Below, piece after piece: positions 1-15,500 of a stretch of DNA of 64,000 bases. The stretch is from Paragordius varius (lineage: Eukaryota > Nematomorpha). A program made the translations under genes and the position numbers. The DNA lies in NCBI GenBank assembly GCA_964247055.1, contig OZ176054.1, positions 7,626,001-7,690,000 on the forward strand, written 5' to 3'. Under the pieces are notes generated by a model. It was given only the letters and a program-made list of their open reading frames with translations. It was not told the origin of the DNA and ran no database searches. The stretch's first letter is position 1, and each line of letters opens with the position of its first letter.

Positions 1-839
1 TAAATTTTATGACACATCATGCATGATATGGTGTAAAAGAGATATTTTTGTCCATTAAATATTTTAACATTATCGTAAATTTTATATTTTTTGCCTTTAT
101 AATGTAACATCTTTTAAATCCATTTTGATGCATCGGATTAGAATCAGATTAAATTACGTGAACAGAATATTAAATTTTTTCCATATAGATTTAATTTCAA
201 AAATAATCTTACGGCAAAATGAGTACTAATCGAATTCGCATGTTAGTTTTTAATCTAATAATACAATTTGGGCATATCTCATTCTATATATTTTGATAAA
301 ATCACAAAAAAAGTACACTACGCTAAGTTCAAAATGCTCGTAAATCATGACGAGAATATTTTTTAAAATCATTATTTATGTGTACCTTAAAAACTAAACT
401 ATCTCTGTATTGGTGGAAAAATATATGGAAAAAAAAATAATTTATGAGTTCGTTTTTTTGGTTTGCTTAATATATGTTAGAGTTTTTAAAGCCGAGCTTT
501 GGACATAAAATTTAAATCATATGCACCTTAAGAACTTAAACATAAGGAAAAGCGTGCATGTTGTTTGTAGAGGATTGAATTTTTTAGTAGATTATTTAAG
601 AAAATAAGGTAAAAACTCAATTAAAATTTCAATTATTTTAACTCATTTGATATAGCAGATAGTAGCGCATTTTTTCGCGGATGTTTCGAATTTTTACCAA
701 ACAATCATAAATTTCAAAATACTAAAATATTTAATATATGGATATACGTGCGTAAACCTACAAATTTCAAGCAATATTATAATAAAAAAAGGTAAACATT
801 AATTTAGAAACTCCAAAAGAATAAAGAGAATTTTCATAC
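1..839. other. Left edge: non-coding, probably TCF intron
   Basis: This stretch lies downstream, on the minus strand, of the last TCF exon seen here (840-939), whose 3' boundary is a GT donor. It is very AT-rich and I recognise no coding exon in either strand. In particular, no HMG-box exon is visible, so the DNA-binding half of the TCF gene must lie to the left of the window. Most likely this is intron sequence. Confidence 0.5.
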
Positions 840-1374
840 CAGATTTTGGGTCTATGGGCATAGAGGACATATTGTTTTGTTGTCCAAAGTCTTGGTTATA
901 TAGCATTAACTGGGCCAAAGAATGTGATGGGCGAAATCCCTAAAAATATATCATAAATTAATGAGTATTCATAAAAACATGAATTAACCAAAAACATTTA
1001 TAAAAAAAGTATTTTGTTTTATCAACACTGATTGGCGGTAAATAAATCACCCCCAAACTCGGGTATTTTTTTTCTCCCTAAATGTTATTATGAAAAATAT
1101 TACCATCAAATAAATAGATTACATTTTTGTTATTTAGTTAAATCCAAGGATTAAGCGTAGAACCAACAGCAAGCTACATGATGTGTTTTTAAAGTGTCCA
1201 AAACCAATTTATTTTAATATTTAGTTAGCTACTACTGTATATGTTTTAAACGACAACATACAAACAAAAAAGATCGCAGCAAACCACCAACCAAGCCTTT
1301 TATCAAAAATTACACATTTGTCACAATTGGTGTCGTTCTCTTTCTCATTCTTATTAATATATATAAAATATATC

Positions 1375-1405
<31 letters not shown>

Positions 1406-4400
1406 TGACATATTATTATTATTATTATATTTATTGTCAAGGGATTATTTTTTATTTATCCTATTTTTTAATTTGTCGTTTTCGTAACAAAAATAGATAA
1501 ATAAATAACTAAATATTTTCTGTGCGTCCAAATTTTTTATTTGCCATGTACAACAAGTAGTAAGTAAGGAGGAAAAAGATTGAAAGAAGAGCTAACCACA
1601 CCACACGTGTCGTCTCAAACAAAAGATATAAATGTAATAAATAAGGAAAATCCTTGTGCTCCTACTCTCAAAGATGTTTTTTTTGTGCTTCAAGAAGATT
1701 TATATTATTTGATTAATAAATAAATGAATTAATATAACTAAAATAAATTAAATTTGGTGTTTTTTGTTTTCTAGCTAGATGTTTTGGTTAAGGGAAAAGC
1801 ATCTCTTAATCTTTTTCAAGTGTGTAGTGTAGTATAAATATTATACATTATTTATATTATGTAAAAAAAACACAACAACTAATTTAATCAATCACAAGTT
1901 AAATGCGTTAACACTAACCACACAAGACAAAATTACTAAAAGACCCGCTCTTGCTGCATACCATATTATATTAAAGACATTTCCTTAGTCTCTCCTAATC
2001 TCTAATTACATTCATTATATATTAGCTAAAAAGACGTAGCATATCATTGCGTCTTTAATGCGTTATTTTTGGAATGGGAAATCTTGACAGAACCAAAAAA
2101 TACTTGCAATGAAAATATCCTTTGTGCTTAAAATAAATTTCCAAGCGAGCATGATAAGAACAAACATGTTGGTGTGGGATGAATTAACCAAAAAACGAAC
2201 GTAATAAATTTTAATTATTAAGAAGGAAAGGGAAAAAAGTTGGACAGCTAAAATCCTTTTTAAAACTAACAGAAAAATGCAACAAGCACTTTTTAACTTA
2301 ATAATGTGTGTGCTTAGAAAATCAACTCCTCTGTGCATTTATAAACAACATGCATGGACAAGTAATTTAAGTAATTGAATGTAAGAGATGTAATGGTTTT
2401 CATCAAATTTGTACTTTATATAGATGATAGAGTCCAAAAACAATATATATATGATAATTATGAAGATGTAAGTAGGATATGTTTTTATACTAACAAATAT
2501 TTAATGGTCATTACTTAATGTGATTAAATTTTTGTATGGACATTTTATTATTAAATAAATAAGATAGACCACAATTTTTGAATCAAGAAATATAATGGCG
2601 GTAGTTAACTATATTTATTGATTTATTATAAAAATAAACCCGCTAAAAATAGAAATCTAAAACTTGAATAAAGAGTTTGGATTTTGGTTGTGTTTGGTAT
2701 GCAATTTTAAATCGCAATTGTTGATTTCAAGCACAAATAGGGCAATTAGATGTGTTAATATGTTATGGTCGTTTAATATGCCTAAATATTTATCATGTTA
2801 ACTTATTTAAATAATTATTTTTAATTTGCTACTATCGAGCTAATAAGTGTCGATTATTATTTCATATCAGCTAAATTGTATTACGCATAAAATCAAGTCG
2901 ACTTTTTTTAATATTAAGAAAAATATAAAACATTTCTTTTTCAAGTACTGTTTTTATTTTACTACATTGAACCCAAATGTCTCAAGATTATCCTTGTTGG
3001 AAAATGATTAATTAATTATTTTCTATTGTAAAAAAACAATTAAAACTTTCAATATTGTTTTGTTTACGACAAAAATGTATAAATTTTTTGCTACAATTAA
3101 AATGTTTGTTTTGATATATGGTATGTAAAACTTAAAAAAAGTCGTGAGATAACTCTTAAGTCGAATTAATTATTTACATTTTTGACAATTAAAAAATATT
3201 ATTATATCGTATGTGTCCACTTAAAAATTATTTTTTTGCATACTGTTTATTTTTAGTTATAAATAATTCACAAATTTATTTTAATTGGTTATTTGCAACA
3301 ACAAATATTACATAATTAATTATTTGTGTCATTGACTTAAGAGTAAGTTACGATTATATATTCGATTGAACATAAATTTAAATTTAGATAAATTATATTA
3401 AAAAAATTTATAGGTACTTATAATTATCGCGTAAAACAACTTACTAATGTTACATTTTAATTATTTTTTTGGCAGGAAAAAATTAGGATTTGTTAGGCAG
3501 AGGTTAAATTTAAACACATGTATTTTTATTTACAAAAAAAGAGGTTTTTTGAAAGAAAAATTGCTGCTTTTTAAACGAATAAAGTCACAAGAGCAAATTA
3601 TACTAGATAACAAAAGAATCTTTTTGTTACAATATAAACCCGGTTGTGAAAAACAACAAGTAAGATTAACACTCAGTGTCAAATTTTGTATGTTGCAAAT
3701 TAATTTATAATTTACGTTTTTTGTCAAATAAATTGATGCAGGTGAATAAATTCACGTCGCTAAGTCTCTCATACAATTCCTATTATTTTTAACACTTTCA
3801 AAATTAAACAAAAATCAAATTATAGAGTGCGATAATAAAGTCAGAAACGAAATAAAAAAAATATTTACACCTTTATGCATATATATGCATGAAAACAAAG
3901 AGAAGTCAAAATAAGTTTTTTTGTGTTCATTCAATCTTTGGAATAATAATATATATGAAGCGTACGTAAATTTAATAATTGTGTTAAATTTTATTGTTGT
4001 TGCACTGCATCTATTGTGCTAGATTCAAAGGCACCACCTCATCAAATACTAACAAACGAAATTCAATTTTTTCAATTCATCATAAAGATTTAAATTGAAT
4101 TGAATGCGAACGAACAAGACAACCTGTCACCTTTTATACGTATAAATAAATATATTGTCAAAGATTTTAAATGAGAATTAGAATTTTGTCTGTCTGAACA
4201 AATGGATGTGAATGTGTTTGGTGTCTAATAAAAAAATATTTTTTTTTGCTTTTACTGGTAATTATAATAAAGTTACTAGGTTAATTCTTAATCTTCTATT
4301 ACTTACAAAATGCAAATAAGGGATAATTGTGGCATTTTAAATGTGTTAAAATGTAACAATTATAATTTAGAATAAAGGTGATTATATATAGTGTGTTTAA

Positions 4401-7400
4401 TTACGAATGTGAATTTTTTTTAGTATTTTTAAAAAAAAGAAATAAAGCAAATTCGATTGACAAATCAAGGCTAAAAATATGTCCTGTCACCAATTAATCT
4501 GGCGAATAGAAATTATTAAAAGAGCTGTCGAATTGTAAAGTGAAAAATCTCTAGGCTGACTAAACATTTTTGAGTTAAAATCACCACCATCAAAAATTTT
4601 GCCGTTGATAGCATATTTTTTTTGAAACAGAACAATATATTAAAATTTAACATCCGATAATAGCCATCCATATACATAACAAATGACAAAAAATAAAATC
4701 GATAAAAAATGCTTTTGGATAATATATATATATATATATATATATACTTTATTAAATCCTACTATTAATAACAAGATTAATATTAAATAAAAAAAACTAA
4801 ACGAATGAAAAATAAATTGAAAAGAAAATTGACAAAATATATATAACTGGACTACACACCATAGTTAGCCAAATACATAAATTCATTAATATATACCGTA
4901 ACTATAATTTATTATTGGCTTTCTGTATCATTTCCTTAAATATAAAAAAAGTGTTTATGAAAATATTGCATTCATGGACTTTCTTTTAAAAACTATTTTC
5001 GTATTTTTTACGGTTTTCGCATTAATAATTAAAATACATGCCTTAAAAATTATAATTTAATAGAAATTAAAACGATAAAAAAAGGTCAAAAAAAATTGTT
5101 ATTAAAAAAAATATTATGATGAGAAAGAGACAATAGCGCATGAACCCCGGGCAAGAAAATGATTGTATAAAATATCCAGAATGTTAAAACAAAACGCTAA
5201 ATGCATCCGCACAATTCATCAATCATTTTAATATTTTATTTTCATAAATAAAAAAGAAATATTAAAAAAACTCATTTGTAAAACACGCATATCTACAAAT
5301 AAAAAGACACCACACACAGCATCTTCAAAAAAATTATCATATATCTTTTGGATTATTTAATACAGTAAAAAGGAAGGCCTAGCCTCAAAATATTTTATAA
5401 TTTGTTTGATGATCCACCACAAAAAAGATAATATATTTATTTATTTATATTTGTACGAATATAGTTTTCGCTTTAAGAATACATAATGTTTTAATATAAA
5501 TGATGTTTTTTGCGCGCAGTTTTAAGAAAAATATTTGTTACTAGTTGAAAAAAAAATATAAAAAAATGTGGTGGTCAAAAATTATTTCTTTTATAACATT
5601 TTGCCTGAAAAAACGATATGGCGCAAGACAACAAATAAAAAACAGGATATGTCAAAATATATTAGAAAAATATATATTTCAGGCTCGATTACAGTTATGG
5701 TAATTTATCAACGAGTCATAAATAACCAGTTAAAAAATGATATTTAATATAAAATTATTTTGGTTGTTATTCAAAATGTATAAAAAATGAATAGTTAATT
5801 ATGCGAACGGACGGTTTACATTATTTCATTCAAGTGTTTATGCAAAAAAATATATGTATAAAGAAATATATTTTTAAAAAATTTAGAATGCTACCAAAAT
5901 TTACATATTATTTCACTATAATTTAAAGCGTATAACAGACTTGTAAATCATGTGAAAGACAGCTAAAAATATATCATAAAATTGTTCTTTAATAAATTTG
6001 AGATAAAAAAACGTTTTTACAAAAACTCCCACATTATTTATAATAATATTACAAATGCTACATTTCTTATCTAAAAAATTTAGCGAAAAATTATTTATAT
6101 TTTAAGTATGCACAAACATATAACAAGAAATAATAATTAATGGTTTTTTCGCATTCAAATAGTATAATTGCTTGCTTGCGTCTTGTAAAAAAATAAAGTT
6201 CATAGATTTATCTATCTAATTACCGAACATGCGTGCATATTTTTGCCTTCAATGACTGCTGACTATCCCTAACTTATGCTAAAATTAGATTGAATTTTAA
6301 AATAAAATTGTTTAAATTAGTAATAACTTTTTTTGTATTTAGTATGGGGAACGCTATTTTAGATAAAAGTATTATTCAATCAAACCTCGTTATAGGTAAA
6401 AAGTAACGAAAGTGCGTTTAAATTATTTTTTTACAAAAAATCAAGCTTAACTATTAAAAAGACCGAATGCAAGCGCAATCTACGCTGCCCTTAAAATATC
6501 CTTGGAATATTTGAATTTTATTTTATAAAATAAAATCTCTAGCAACACAAATGTTTAAATTTTTATAATTTTAGTTAGCATTAAAAAATATTTTTTCTGT
6601 CTTCTGACTACAAAAGATTAGTGATACCGTAAATAACAATAAAGTTAATTTTATACTTTTTAATCCGCAAACTTACGTGTTACTTTCTTATCTATACATG
6701 TAAAATGTCCCGTCCATACACTAATCAATTTTAACGATTATTTTTTAGGGAATAATATGTCTACGTTGTTTTATAAATTTTAATACTTTAATATCCTCTC
6801 TCCCCTTACGAAGATTAAACGACAATGTTGTATCTTATATATATAGATAAACTTTTTGATTTTTAATATAAAAATAACTCATGAATGTGCAGGTATATAA
6901 AAATGACATATTTTTAAGTTTGACTGCATAATTGTAATATTTATAGAAAATTAATAATTAGCAGTAGTTAAAAGTAACTTTATCCAAAATAACAGGTTTA
7001 CGTATAATAATATTTTGAAGAAAAAAAATGTTTTTAACTCAAAAAGATTAACACATATATGTTTAATTAAACACTTTTTTTCAAACAAAAAATTATTATA
7101 TATATAACTAACGAACATACCTCACACACATTTAATTTTGTTTTGTAACAAGAAAACTTATAAATAAAGTAGTCTTAAAATCAGAAAAAATTTAGCCTGA
7201 AGGTAGGTAAGAGTCCGAATTAGATTTTTGTGTTACCTTGTCATTACGCAAAATTTTATTAAAAAAATTGACTAATTATATTTTTCTTTATATATAAAAT
7301 CATACTTTAACAATGCAAAAAAATGTGATTCAACAGAAAAGCATTTAACTAATACATATATAACGAAAATTATATTGTTTAACAAAAAATAAGGTATTGA

Positions 7401-10400
7401 TTGAATGAAATGGTATTTAAAACGTTTCCGAAAATGTAAATAAACCTCCACTATATGTACATACATGCGTCAAATCTATAATCGCAAAGTGCTTTTTGAA
7501 TGAAAAAAACCCCGGCTAGCCAAACCTATTTTTACTTTAGTAACTGCATTAATAACGCACTATTTTAGCCTTTGAGCGTGCTTTTGAGGACATATTTATA
7601 TCAAATAAGTAAGTTTGTGTATAGTATTTCAGTGGGGCCATGTTGTTAAAAGACTAAATAAACTAACGCTAAAAGTGGAAAGAAACAACCTTAGGAAACC
7701 ATTAATTGCTTCCGATATTTATATATAAACATTAAACACTCATCACACACACACCTATTCACTCTGCCAATAAGGCAGTATTTAAAAAGTGTCCATTTGG
7801 TTTGCGAAAAAAGGGACGCAAACATGCTTTATGCATTAACACTAAGTTAGTAGTCTAAAAAGATCTATGAATGCATACTACATATATTATTAAGTTGTTT
7901 ATATATATGTATGAATGGAAGGGAGGGAGTTAAAAGCCAAAGCAACCCAAAATATCTAGCTAAAATGAAACAGACTACCCACCACCATTAGTTAATTTAA
8001 AAAAAAGCTTTTAATTTTTGATGGAGAGACGAGAGCGCAACTTAAATGGATTTTTTTGCCTGTATGAACCATCACTTTAACAACTATACTATAGTAATTA
8101 TATAAAATCTCTTTGATTATTTCATTTCCACTAAACTATAATAACAAATGTCAATGGATCCTTCATTCATATTCATACTGTATAATGGTATGTGGTGGCT
8201 GTAGTTTCAGCCCTCATCAATAATTTAAATGGAGCAATTAGATCTCTGGTAATATATATAAAAATTAGTAAATTTATTTTGTAAAAAAAACTACAAAACG
8301 ATTAGGATTTGTGAGATTTGATTTGGTATCGTTTAATTCAAAGGTAAAAAAACTTTTAAACGCTTATAAATTCTTTTTGCGGTGCAAGTGATTTTAAAAG
8401 TTTTTAGATATAGCTAAATAACCTGTTCAATTTGGAAAATTAAATTTTTAAATGAAGAAATATTACTTGTGACATTACGTTTCCTTCAAACTTACTTAAA
8501 TTAATAAATTTAATCCAATTAATCCAATATGTTACATATTATGTAAGGAAAAGAGACAAGACAGTCAAAACAAGCGCTAGAGAATCAAAATTAAACGAAT
8601 CCTAAATTTAATTAAAAAATGAATTATTAATACACTAAGTTGAGTCAGGCACAAAAAACATAATAAGAAATTTTAAGCGAGAGATCTTTTATAGGCTAGA
8701 ATAGAATAAAAAACAAAGTTTATTTGTACATTTAACAGATAACCAACCACAACACAAGATTTACCATATCTAGGAGCAAAATTTATATCTGTATATATAT
8801 AGCGTGAGTATGTCGTCTTTGAAGCTAAATCACTAATTTCGTTAACTTGCTATATATATAAATAAATTTCTCTAAGGTAATTTGATTCCTTGATACAATT
8901 ATCCTTGATAAGAAAATTGTATATTATATATATATGTACGACAAAAAATTCTGTCAAAAGATGTTTCGCCAGGCCAACCAAGTAGTAAGACAAGACAAGG
9001 CGAAACAAAACAGTAGAAACCAAATTCGTCGTCACAAAACATTCATTTAATTTGTAACAACAACACAAATTGGAAAAAAGTTATAAAGAATAAATACATA
9101 TAAAAAGCATTTTAGATGTATTTTTCGCTGCTCTTCTTAAAGTCGCATCGTGTGTATGAGATGTGGTTTTAGTGAAACTTTGACAATTTTGTTGTTAACC
9201 AGAAATTCAATTTCGTGTTTAGAATGATAAATTACATTTTTAAGATGTTTTTCCTTGAGTGCTCGCTCTTCATCTTACATATTAGGAAAAACTTATTTCA
9301 TTACTATACATTTATAAAACAGAGAATGTATTGCCATTTTACGTAATATACTTTTGAAATTTTGTGGTTTTCTAACATTACGTTTTGCTGTTTCAAGAAA
9401 ATTAGTTTTTAATTTGTATTTATAGAAATAAAATGATTAAACACCATCACGTAATAAATGAATTTTTTTCCTATGTCTTTAAAAGTCGGTGGTCGGGAAA
9501 ATTTGCAAAACAGCGAATAAATATTATTTCACAAACAATGTTATCCAACAAACTTAAACATTATTTGAGAAATCATTAAAAGCAAATTACTAATTATTTA
9601 GAGCAGCCTTAACAATCCTTTTATACCAAATTAAAAAACCAAACCTTTAAAACCAAATCATAAATGTAAATGTTTTTGACATTTTACAGAACTAAGAGTG
9701 TGATATGGCGCAAAACAAATTTAGCTGCAACATGATAACATTTTGACTTTTAAAAAATACCTGTATACTATAAAAACAGTCATTCAATAATATAACAGAA
9801 ACAACGCATTAAGTTAATTAAACTAGTAATAATGATATATACACCGGGCGCATTTATCAAGATATACAGTAAAGAGAAATATTTTTTGTTGTAAAGACAA
9901 TTTAATTGGTGATTATATGGTTTTATCTTGCTAATTTTAACAATGTGTATAGATAGTCTATGCAAGAAAAAGCGATAAAAAATCCATATTGCTTAAATCA
10001 AATATTTTAAAAAAATGACCAACCAATTATATGTATATAAATGTATATATAAAATCTGTTTTGTAAAATAATTGTAAATCATACATTTCGTGACAATCAT
10101 ATGAATGCCACAAAGAAAATTTCCATAAATATTCAAAAATACCATATTTCGTCTTATTATTATATATCTATCAGACCAAACGCGACAGACATGACACTTT
10201 TACATACTCAATCAAATGTTGTTTAATTTACATATATTAAAAAATTAAATATAGTCCCCTCTATTTATATATGTTAAGGATATGGTTTATAATTTAGTTT
10301 GTCCATAATAGAATAAAATTTATGTTGAAATTATTTAATTATATCTAAAAGTTGTTTTACATCATACATTACTGTAAAATAAAGTATAAAGTGTATGTGT

Positions 10401-12514
10401 AATTTGTTTAATGTCAATTTATGTAAAAATGCCTCTTTGAATCATTTTTTTTAAAAAAATAGTGTTCGGAACCTCGAATAATAGTTTTATAAATAGAAAC
10501 TTTCAAAACATTTATGCAAATTTTCTAAGTAAAGAAGTTCCTAAAAATACAGAGACGCATAACAAATCAAATTGCGACCTGACTTATACTTACACTGTAC
10601 ATGATTACAAAATGGTAACCATTAATTATTTCGTATTCAGAGGAACAACAAAATGTAAATGTTGGTATCAACAGTATAAGATAAAAAGTACATAGAGAAT
10701 TTTACGAATCTACATAAACCTAAAATAAACCTAAGTATAAAAATCTGGTATATGTGTATTAATCAAATTGACGCAAAGATCGGCTTGTCAAGATTGCCTG
10801 ATTAATTTAGTTTAGACCAAATATGCATAATTTATATAATATAAATTTTGTTATGAATATATTACTACAACCAATTCAATCATTTTATCAAAATTTATGT
10901 AAAAAATGTATAAAGAAGCAAATGATACCATCGGGTATCCATTGGCGGGGTATGAGGGCATAAAATAGCGAAGAGCTTCGGCTGAGTTCCCATAAAAAGA
11001 GGTCGCATCAAAAAATTTACCTAACACGACAAAAAAAGTTTTATACAAAAAAATAAGACTTTCTATTTATTTTAACAACTATGAATTTTATTTTTTGGTT
11101 ACGGTTAAAACATATTTATTTTCAGAATTTTATCGAATAAGTAAGGTGCTTTAATTTAGGTACATCGAATTGCTGATTACAGCAATTTTTACCGAGGTGA
11201 TATAATTTTATTTACCATATAAGGTTAAAAATTATAGCAGAAAAAACAATTTCAAATTTAACTTACATTTGTTTTTCATATAAATTAAAAGTGGTAATAA
11301 GAAAAAAAATTTACATTAATATGTAAAAAGCCATTTATTAAAAAAATCAGGTAAAGAGTGTAAAAATTTGTTAAATTAATATAAAAATGTTTGTGATAGG
11401 TAGTTAATTTTCAAAAAATCGAAACAATACAATATTTTCCACATTTTGCCTTTTCATAAAATAACATTCTCAAAGAAGTTAACTTACCGTTATCATTTCG
11501 ATACCGAGCAAAATTGAATGGGTTTTGAGATGAGGAATTGAAAATTGATGTGAGGTTACCCTGTTGAATACTTTTGGAATTTTGTTGATAAATGCTAGAA
11601 TCTTGAACGGGTCCACAATTACCATTATTGTTACCGGAATTCGGATCGTTGCCATTTTTATCCTATTTTGAAAAAATAAATGGGTTCAAGATTCAAAATA
11701 GAATGAGCAGAGTTGATATTGAATTTGAAATGGCGGTTAGATTGCCACAATATTCAAAATTAAAACTGAGGATAATACAATAGTTCAAACATTCGATAAT
11801 AAATGTAGATAAACCAAACTAATAAAAATGTTATAAAATGGTTAGTTAGCTGCTACTGCTGCTATAAAAATAGGTCTAAATTTACGATTATATATAACTA
11901 AAACCACACTATATTATTTTATTTTTATCATAATGATTTTATTGTTAAAATTTTCTCTTTGAAGTATTTTATATATCTATCGCTACGCTTTTTTTAGTCC
12001 TTTGTACATTTAAACGACTTGCATACCTCATATGCAACATATATTAAAAGAAGTACGGCAGAGAGTCACATCATTGGTTTTAAATTAAAGAAAGCGTTTA
12101 TAAAAAAACAAAAGATAAGCGCAAATTTCAAAGGTTAATCTCTTCAACAAAGGTGTCAAATAGGAATTAAAAGTCAATAAGGAAAAAAGTTGAAGAAGAC
12201 ATATGATATTTTTATATCAAGTTTTTATTGCTCAAGAATTATGACAACAGCCTAAAATATTTTTATTTCCGCTTTATCATATTTAGAATCAAAAAATAGT
12301 TTGGGTTAAAATTTTGCCTATATATAATATATGAATGAGAATTGTGAAATACCGAATCCGTGATATTGACTAGACTTGATTTCTCTTCATCCAATCCCCG
12401 TTCAGAATCGCGTTTTTCGGTTTCTTCGGTGCCTTCTTCTTTAAAAATTTTCAATTCGTCGCTTGTAACATCGTCTGCACCACCATTACTTACGATGGTC
12501 GAACTAGGGTTCAT
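840..12514 (-). CDS. TCF: TCF/LEF (pangolin-like) transcription factor, N-terminal part; runs off the left edge
   Basis: Nuclear effector of Wnt signalling that binds beta-catenin through its N-terminus and DNA through an HMG box. Four exons are seen: 12353-12514, 11488-11662, 10929-11020 and 840-939. All have GT-AG borders and compatible phases (0, 1, 0, then 1). Exon 1 (54 residues from ATG at 12514) carries the beta-catenin-binding signature: an acidic DELKIFKEEG block followed by KSSLVN. Exon 2 is Asn/Ser/Gln-rich linker. Exon 3 contains YFMPSYPANGYPM. Exon 4 reads LAQLMLYNQDFG then PIDPKSG, matching the LTPLIxYSNEHF...DVDPKTG stretch of vertebrate TCF proteins in spacing and key residues. 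The HMG box is not in the window. Further exons may hide in the 10 kb between exons 3 and 4. Exon 1 identification is strong, exon 4 good, exons 2 and 3 rest mainly on splice phase and position. Confidence 0.82.
940..10928. other. About 10 kb intron of the TCF gene, no recognised content
   Basis: Between TCF exon 3 (ends phase 0) and exon 4 (starts phase 0) lies about 10 kb of very AT-rich DNA with (TA)n runs near 1378 and 4723. I found no convincing exon, RNA gene or transposon ends. Open frames here are short and low in complexity. A small phase-0 exon could be hidden, because exons flanked by very short introns are hard to see by eye. Confidence 0.5.
1378..1406. repeat. (TA)n microsatellite
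   Basis: About 14 uninterrupted TA units. Similar runs occur near 4723-4745, 23771-23790, 33902-33932, 44983-45005 and 51949-51985. They show no strand bias and several lie beside MITE ends, where TA target preference would favour them. Confidence 0.85.
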
Positions 12515-15500
12515 ATTTTTTATCTTTCAAAGTTTTGTAAAATCAGATCATATACATAAATATATTTTTGGTATATCGGTCAGGCATTAAATGTAAAAAT
12601 AGATCTCTCCGTACAAGAAAGCAACCTCCTCTAATCATTTTGCATTAATTTCCAAGATATCTTGTAGTAGCGCCTTTAATTTCATGTGAAGAGTAATATT
12701 TTTTGTAGGGTAGATTTTTACGTCCTATAAAATAACATACAGAATTAATTAATCTACCTCTTACACAGAAATATGAAAAAGATTTTAATTTTATATTCCC
12801 ATTTTTCAACTAGCTTTTATTAATTTTAATTTTGAATTTGATAATGGTTTAGAAATTTTTTAAACAATATTTCATTAAACTTTTCGTTTATTAAATTATT
12901 TTAGCCAATGTATGAGACGCTCAAGATTAAATGGCTATGTAGTTAGGTGAAACGTCAAAGTGATTTTCAAACCTAAACACCTTAATTGAGTTAATTTAAA
13001 AGTAATGATCATTTTATGTATCAAAAAGGTGTACTACGGTACAACACTCAACTACAAAGAAATATCTATGACAAAAGAGGATTGGATGATAAAACAAAAA
13101 CTTTTTTGCCATCATTAAATATTGTATAAAAAAAATATTATTATATACATGTTATGTAATAAAAGTATAAAATAAAATAATAAATTTACTTTTTAATGTG
13201 TTCCTTTTTTCCTTTGAATCAAACAAATCCTTTTAGCGTTGCGGCAAACTGCAACTTTTTTACTCCACACACTCTTTAAAGGGATGTATTGTGTGGATGA
13301 ATAGATATATAGTTGGATGTTGCAATGTGATTATATAATAATGATAGAATAAAAAATGATAATTTTAATTCGTTTGATCTTGTTCTTCTTTTTACAAAAA
13401 AAATATAAAAAAAATTTATATGGTTGATTTTGTTACTTCACAACAATATTACGATATTATGATTATTTTTTTATTTATACATAGATAGACAGGAGGGAAA
13501 TAATATTATGGTAGTAGTAGAAAGATAGATAGATGGAGGTTGAGAGTTTTTAACATCATATGAGCGCACAATCTAAAAACCAACAAAAACAAAATTGAGC
13601 TGTGTGGTTTGGATAAAAGATTTTTTTATCAAAATTTTTTTTGTTTTATACACAATTTTTTTACAGTAAAATTCGTTTTCTCGTTTTAATTTTTTTAATT
13701 GTGCATCAAATGTGTTTTTGCATGGTATCTGCATAAATATGTTTGTGTGTGTGCGTATGTATGACTTCTTAAACGAACGAGAAAGAATTTATTTCGGTAA
13801 AAAAATGTTTAAGTATCAATAATATTTTTTGTTAAGTACACACACACACACACGTTTTTAAAATGTATTAAGGAATATATTTTTTATCTCTATCATAATC
13901 ATAAATTAAAGAAATATTTTTTTACATTTTTAATACTATAAGTTGTACATTTTATCCATAATTTGTTTTTTTTGGTGTACACATATACACCAACTAACAA
14001 CACAAGGAAAAAGGAGAGAGGCGAAAGCACTGAGATGATGAATATCTATCTTATAAAATGGCAAAACATGAGATTATCTTTATTTTTCTCATCAAAAGAA
14101 CATCACATATCTCCTTTCTTTCTTTCCATTTCGTTATTTATATGCGCATACATATGTATCATAGTTGTTGTACACCACACGACTATATCTTTACTTTTGT
14201 ATATACCTACCATCTACTCAATTTTATGTTAAAAAAACAGCGTGGCTAAAAAAACGTTCATTTTAATAATAACTGCCCAATATATAGTTTAATTAAGATA
14301 TATACCAGTGGCTAAAATACCCCACATAGAAACGTTGTATGATTTTTTCTCATATCCCAACCAACATCTTTAATATTAAATATTGTTAATAAATTTTAAT
14401 GAACAAACTACCATTTGGATTATAGACCAGTGTGATACTCACCAAAATTTGAAGGGCCGCAAAAAATATTGCTCTTTTTTCAGGAGTAATGCAACATATA
14501 ATGCTGATAAATATTTTATAGCTGTTTGCCTTAATATTCCAAATCAATAAACCAAAAAAATCATAAATAAAAAAGCACTTTTAGGGCCGCGGTTTTAGTA
14601 TCACTGCTATAGATTATATTAAGTTTTTATATATGCAAATAATTATAGTTTGCTTAGCACACGTTATAATTTTTATGTGCAACTTTAAAAATATGGATCG
14701 GCAAATATTCAATTATTTTTTGTTAGTAATATTTAGCACATATTAACTGTTTTTTCTCGGTTGTGTTCTCTAATCTTCTGGAATTTCGTGTGCTTTTAGC
14801 TTTTAATCTGATATTTTAATAGAAAATTTTTCCTACGTACCGACCGAATTACACAATCTCATTTTTCAATTTGTATAACGTTCTATTATTAATATTATTA
14901 TTACATTAAATAAATAATTTTGGTAAAATTTTAATATATTATAATTTTTATCACTCAATATATCTAATCGCAATAATTATATTTTTATAATCAAATGAGA
15001 ATGAAATAAAAATTGTTTTCTTGTACCGCAACGATTTGATCAGTGTTTATAATAATATATGTATTTGTGTATTGACTGTAAATTTATTATTCAACTGCGC
15101 ATTTACAATATTTACACCTTTATAACCACATACCTTTTCCCAAGTTAAGTGTACTCATAAAAAATTTTGTTTAGTGTTAAATTATTTCGTTTTATGCCTT
15201 CGATATTATAAGAAAAATTAATAATAATTAAAAATTTTAAATTTCATATATTTTTAATGCCGCGAGCCAAAACTCCTTAATCCTAACGATTGGAAGATAA
15301 ATTATACAAACAACGTATTTTTTATCTCACAGGGCGAACTAAACTAAACTAATGAATGCGAAACTAAAGTGCGTGCCTTAGAAGGTTTGTTCCTCCTAGG
15401 TCTGTTTATTAAGCTTAATGAATGCATCAATATAACTTTTAAGGGGTTTCAAAATTGCAGCATGTAATCGGCCCTTATATATGTATGTATATATGTATAT

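Noticed and set aside
1-840. Search for the TCF HMG-box exon at the left edge
   Set aside because: No text resembling the HMG box was found on the minus strand; a possible small frame near 735-770 does not resemble TCF.
3447-3727. Overlapping open frames on both strands at 3.4-3.7 kb
   Set aside because: Low-complexity Lys/Leu/Phe text, no splice context and no similarity recognised; inside the TCF intron.
12360-12590. Plus-strand 76-codon frame opposite TCF exon 1
   Set aside because: It is the antisense shadow of the beta-catenin-binding exon; the minus-strand protein matches TCF.
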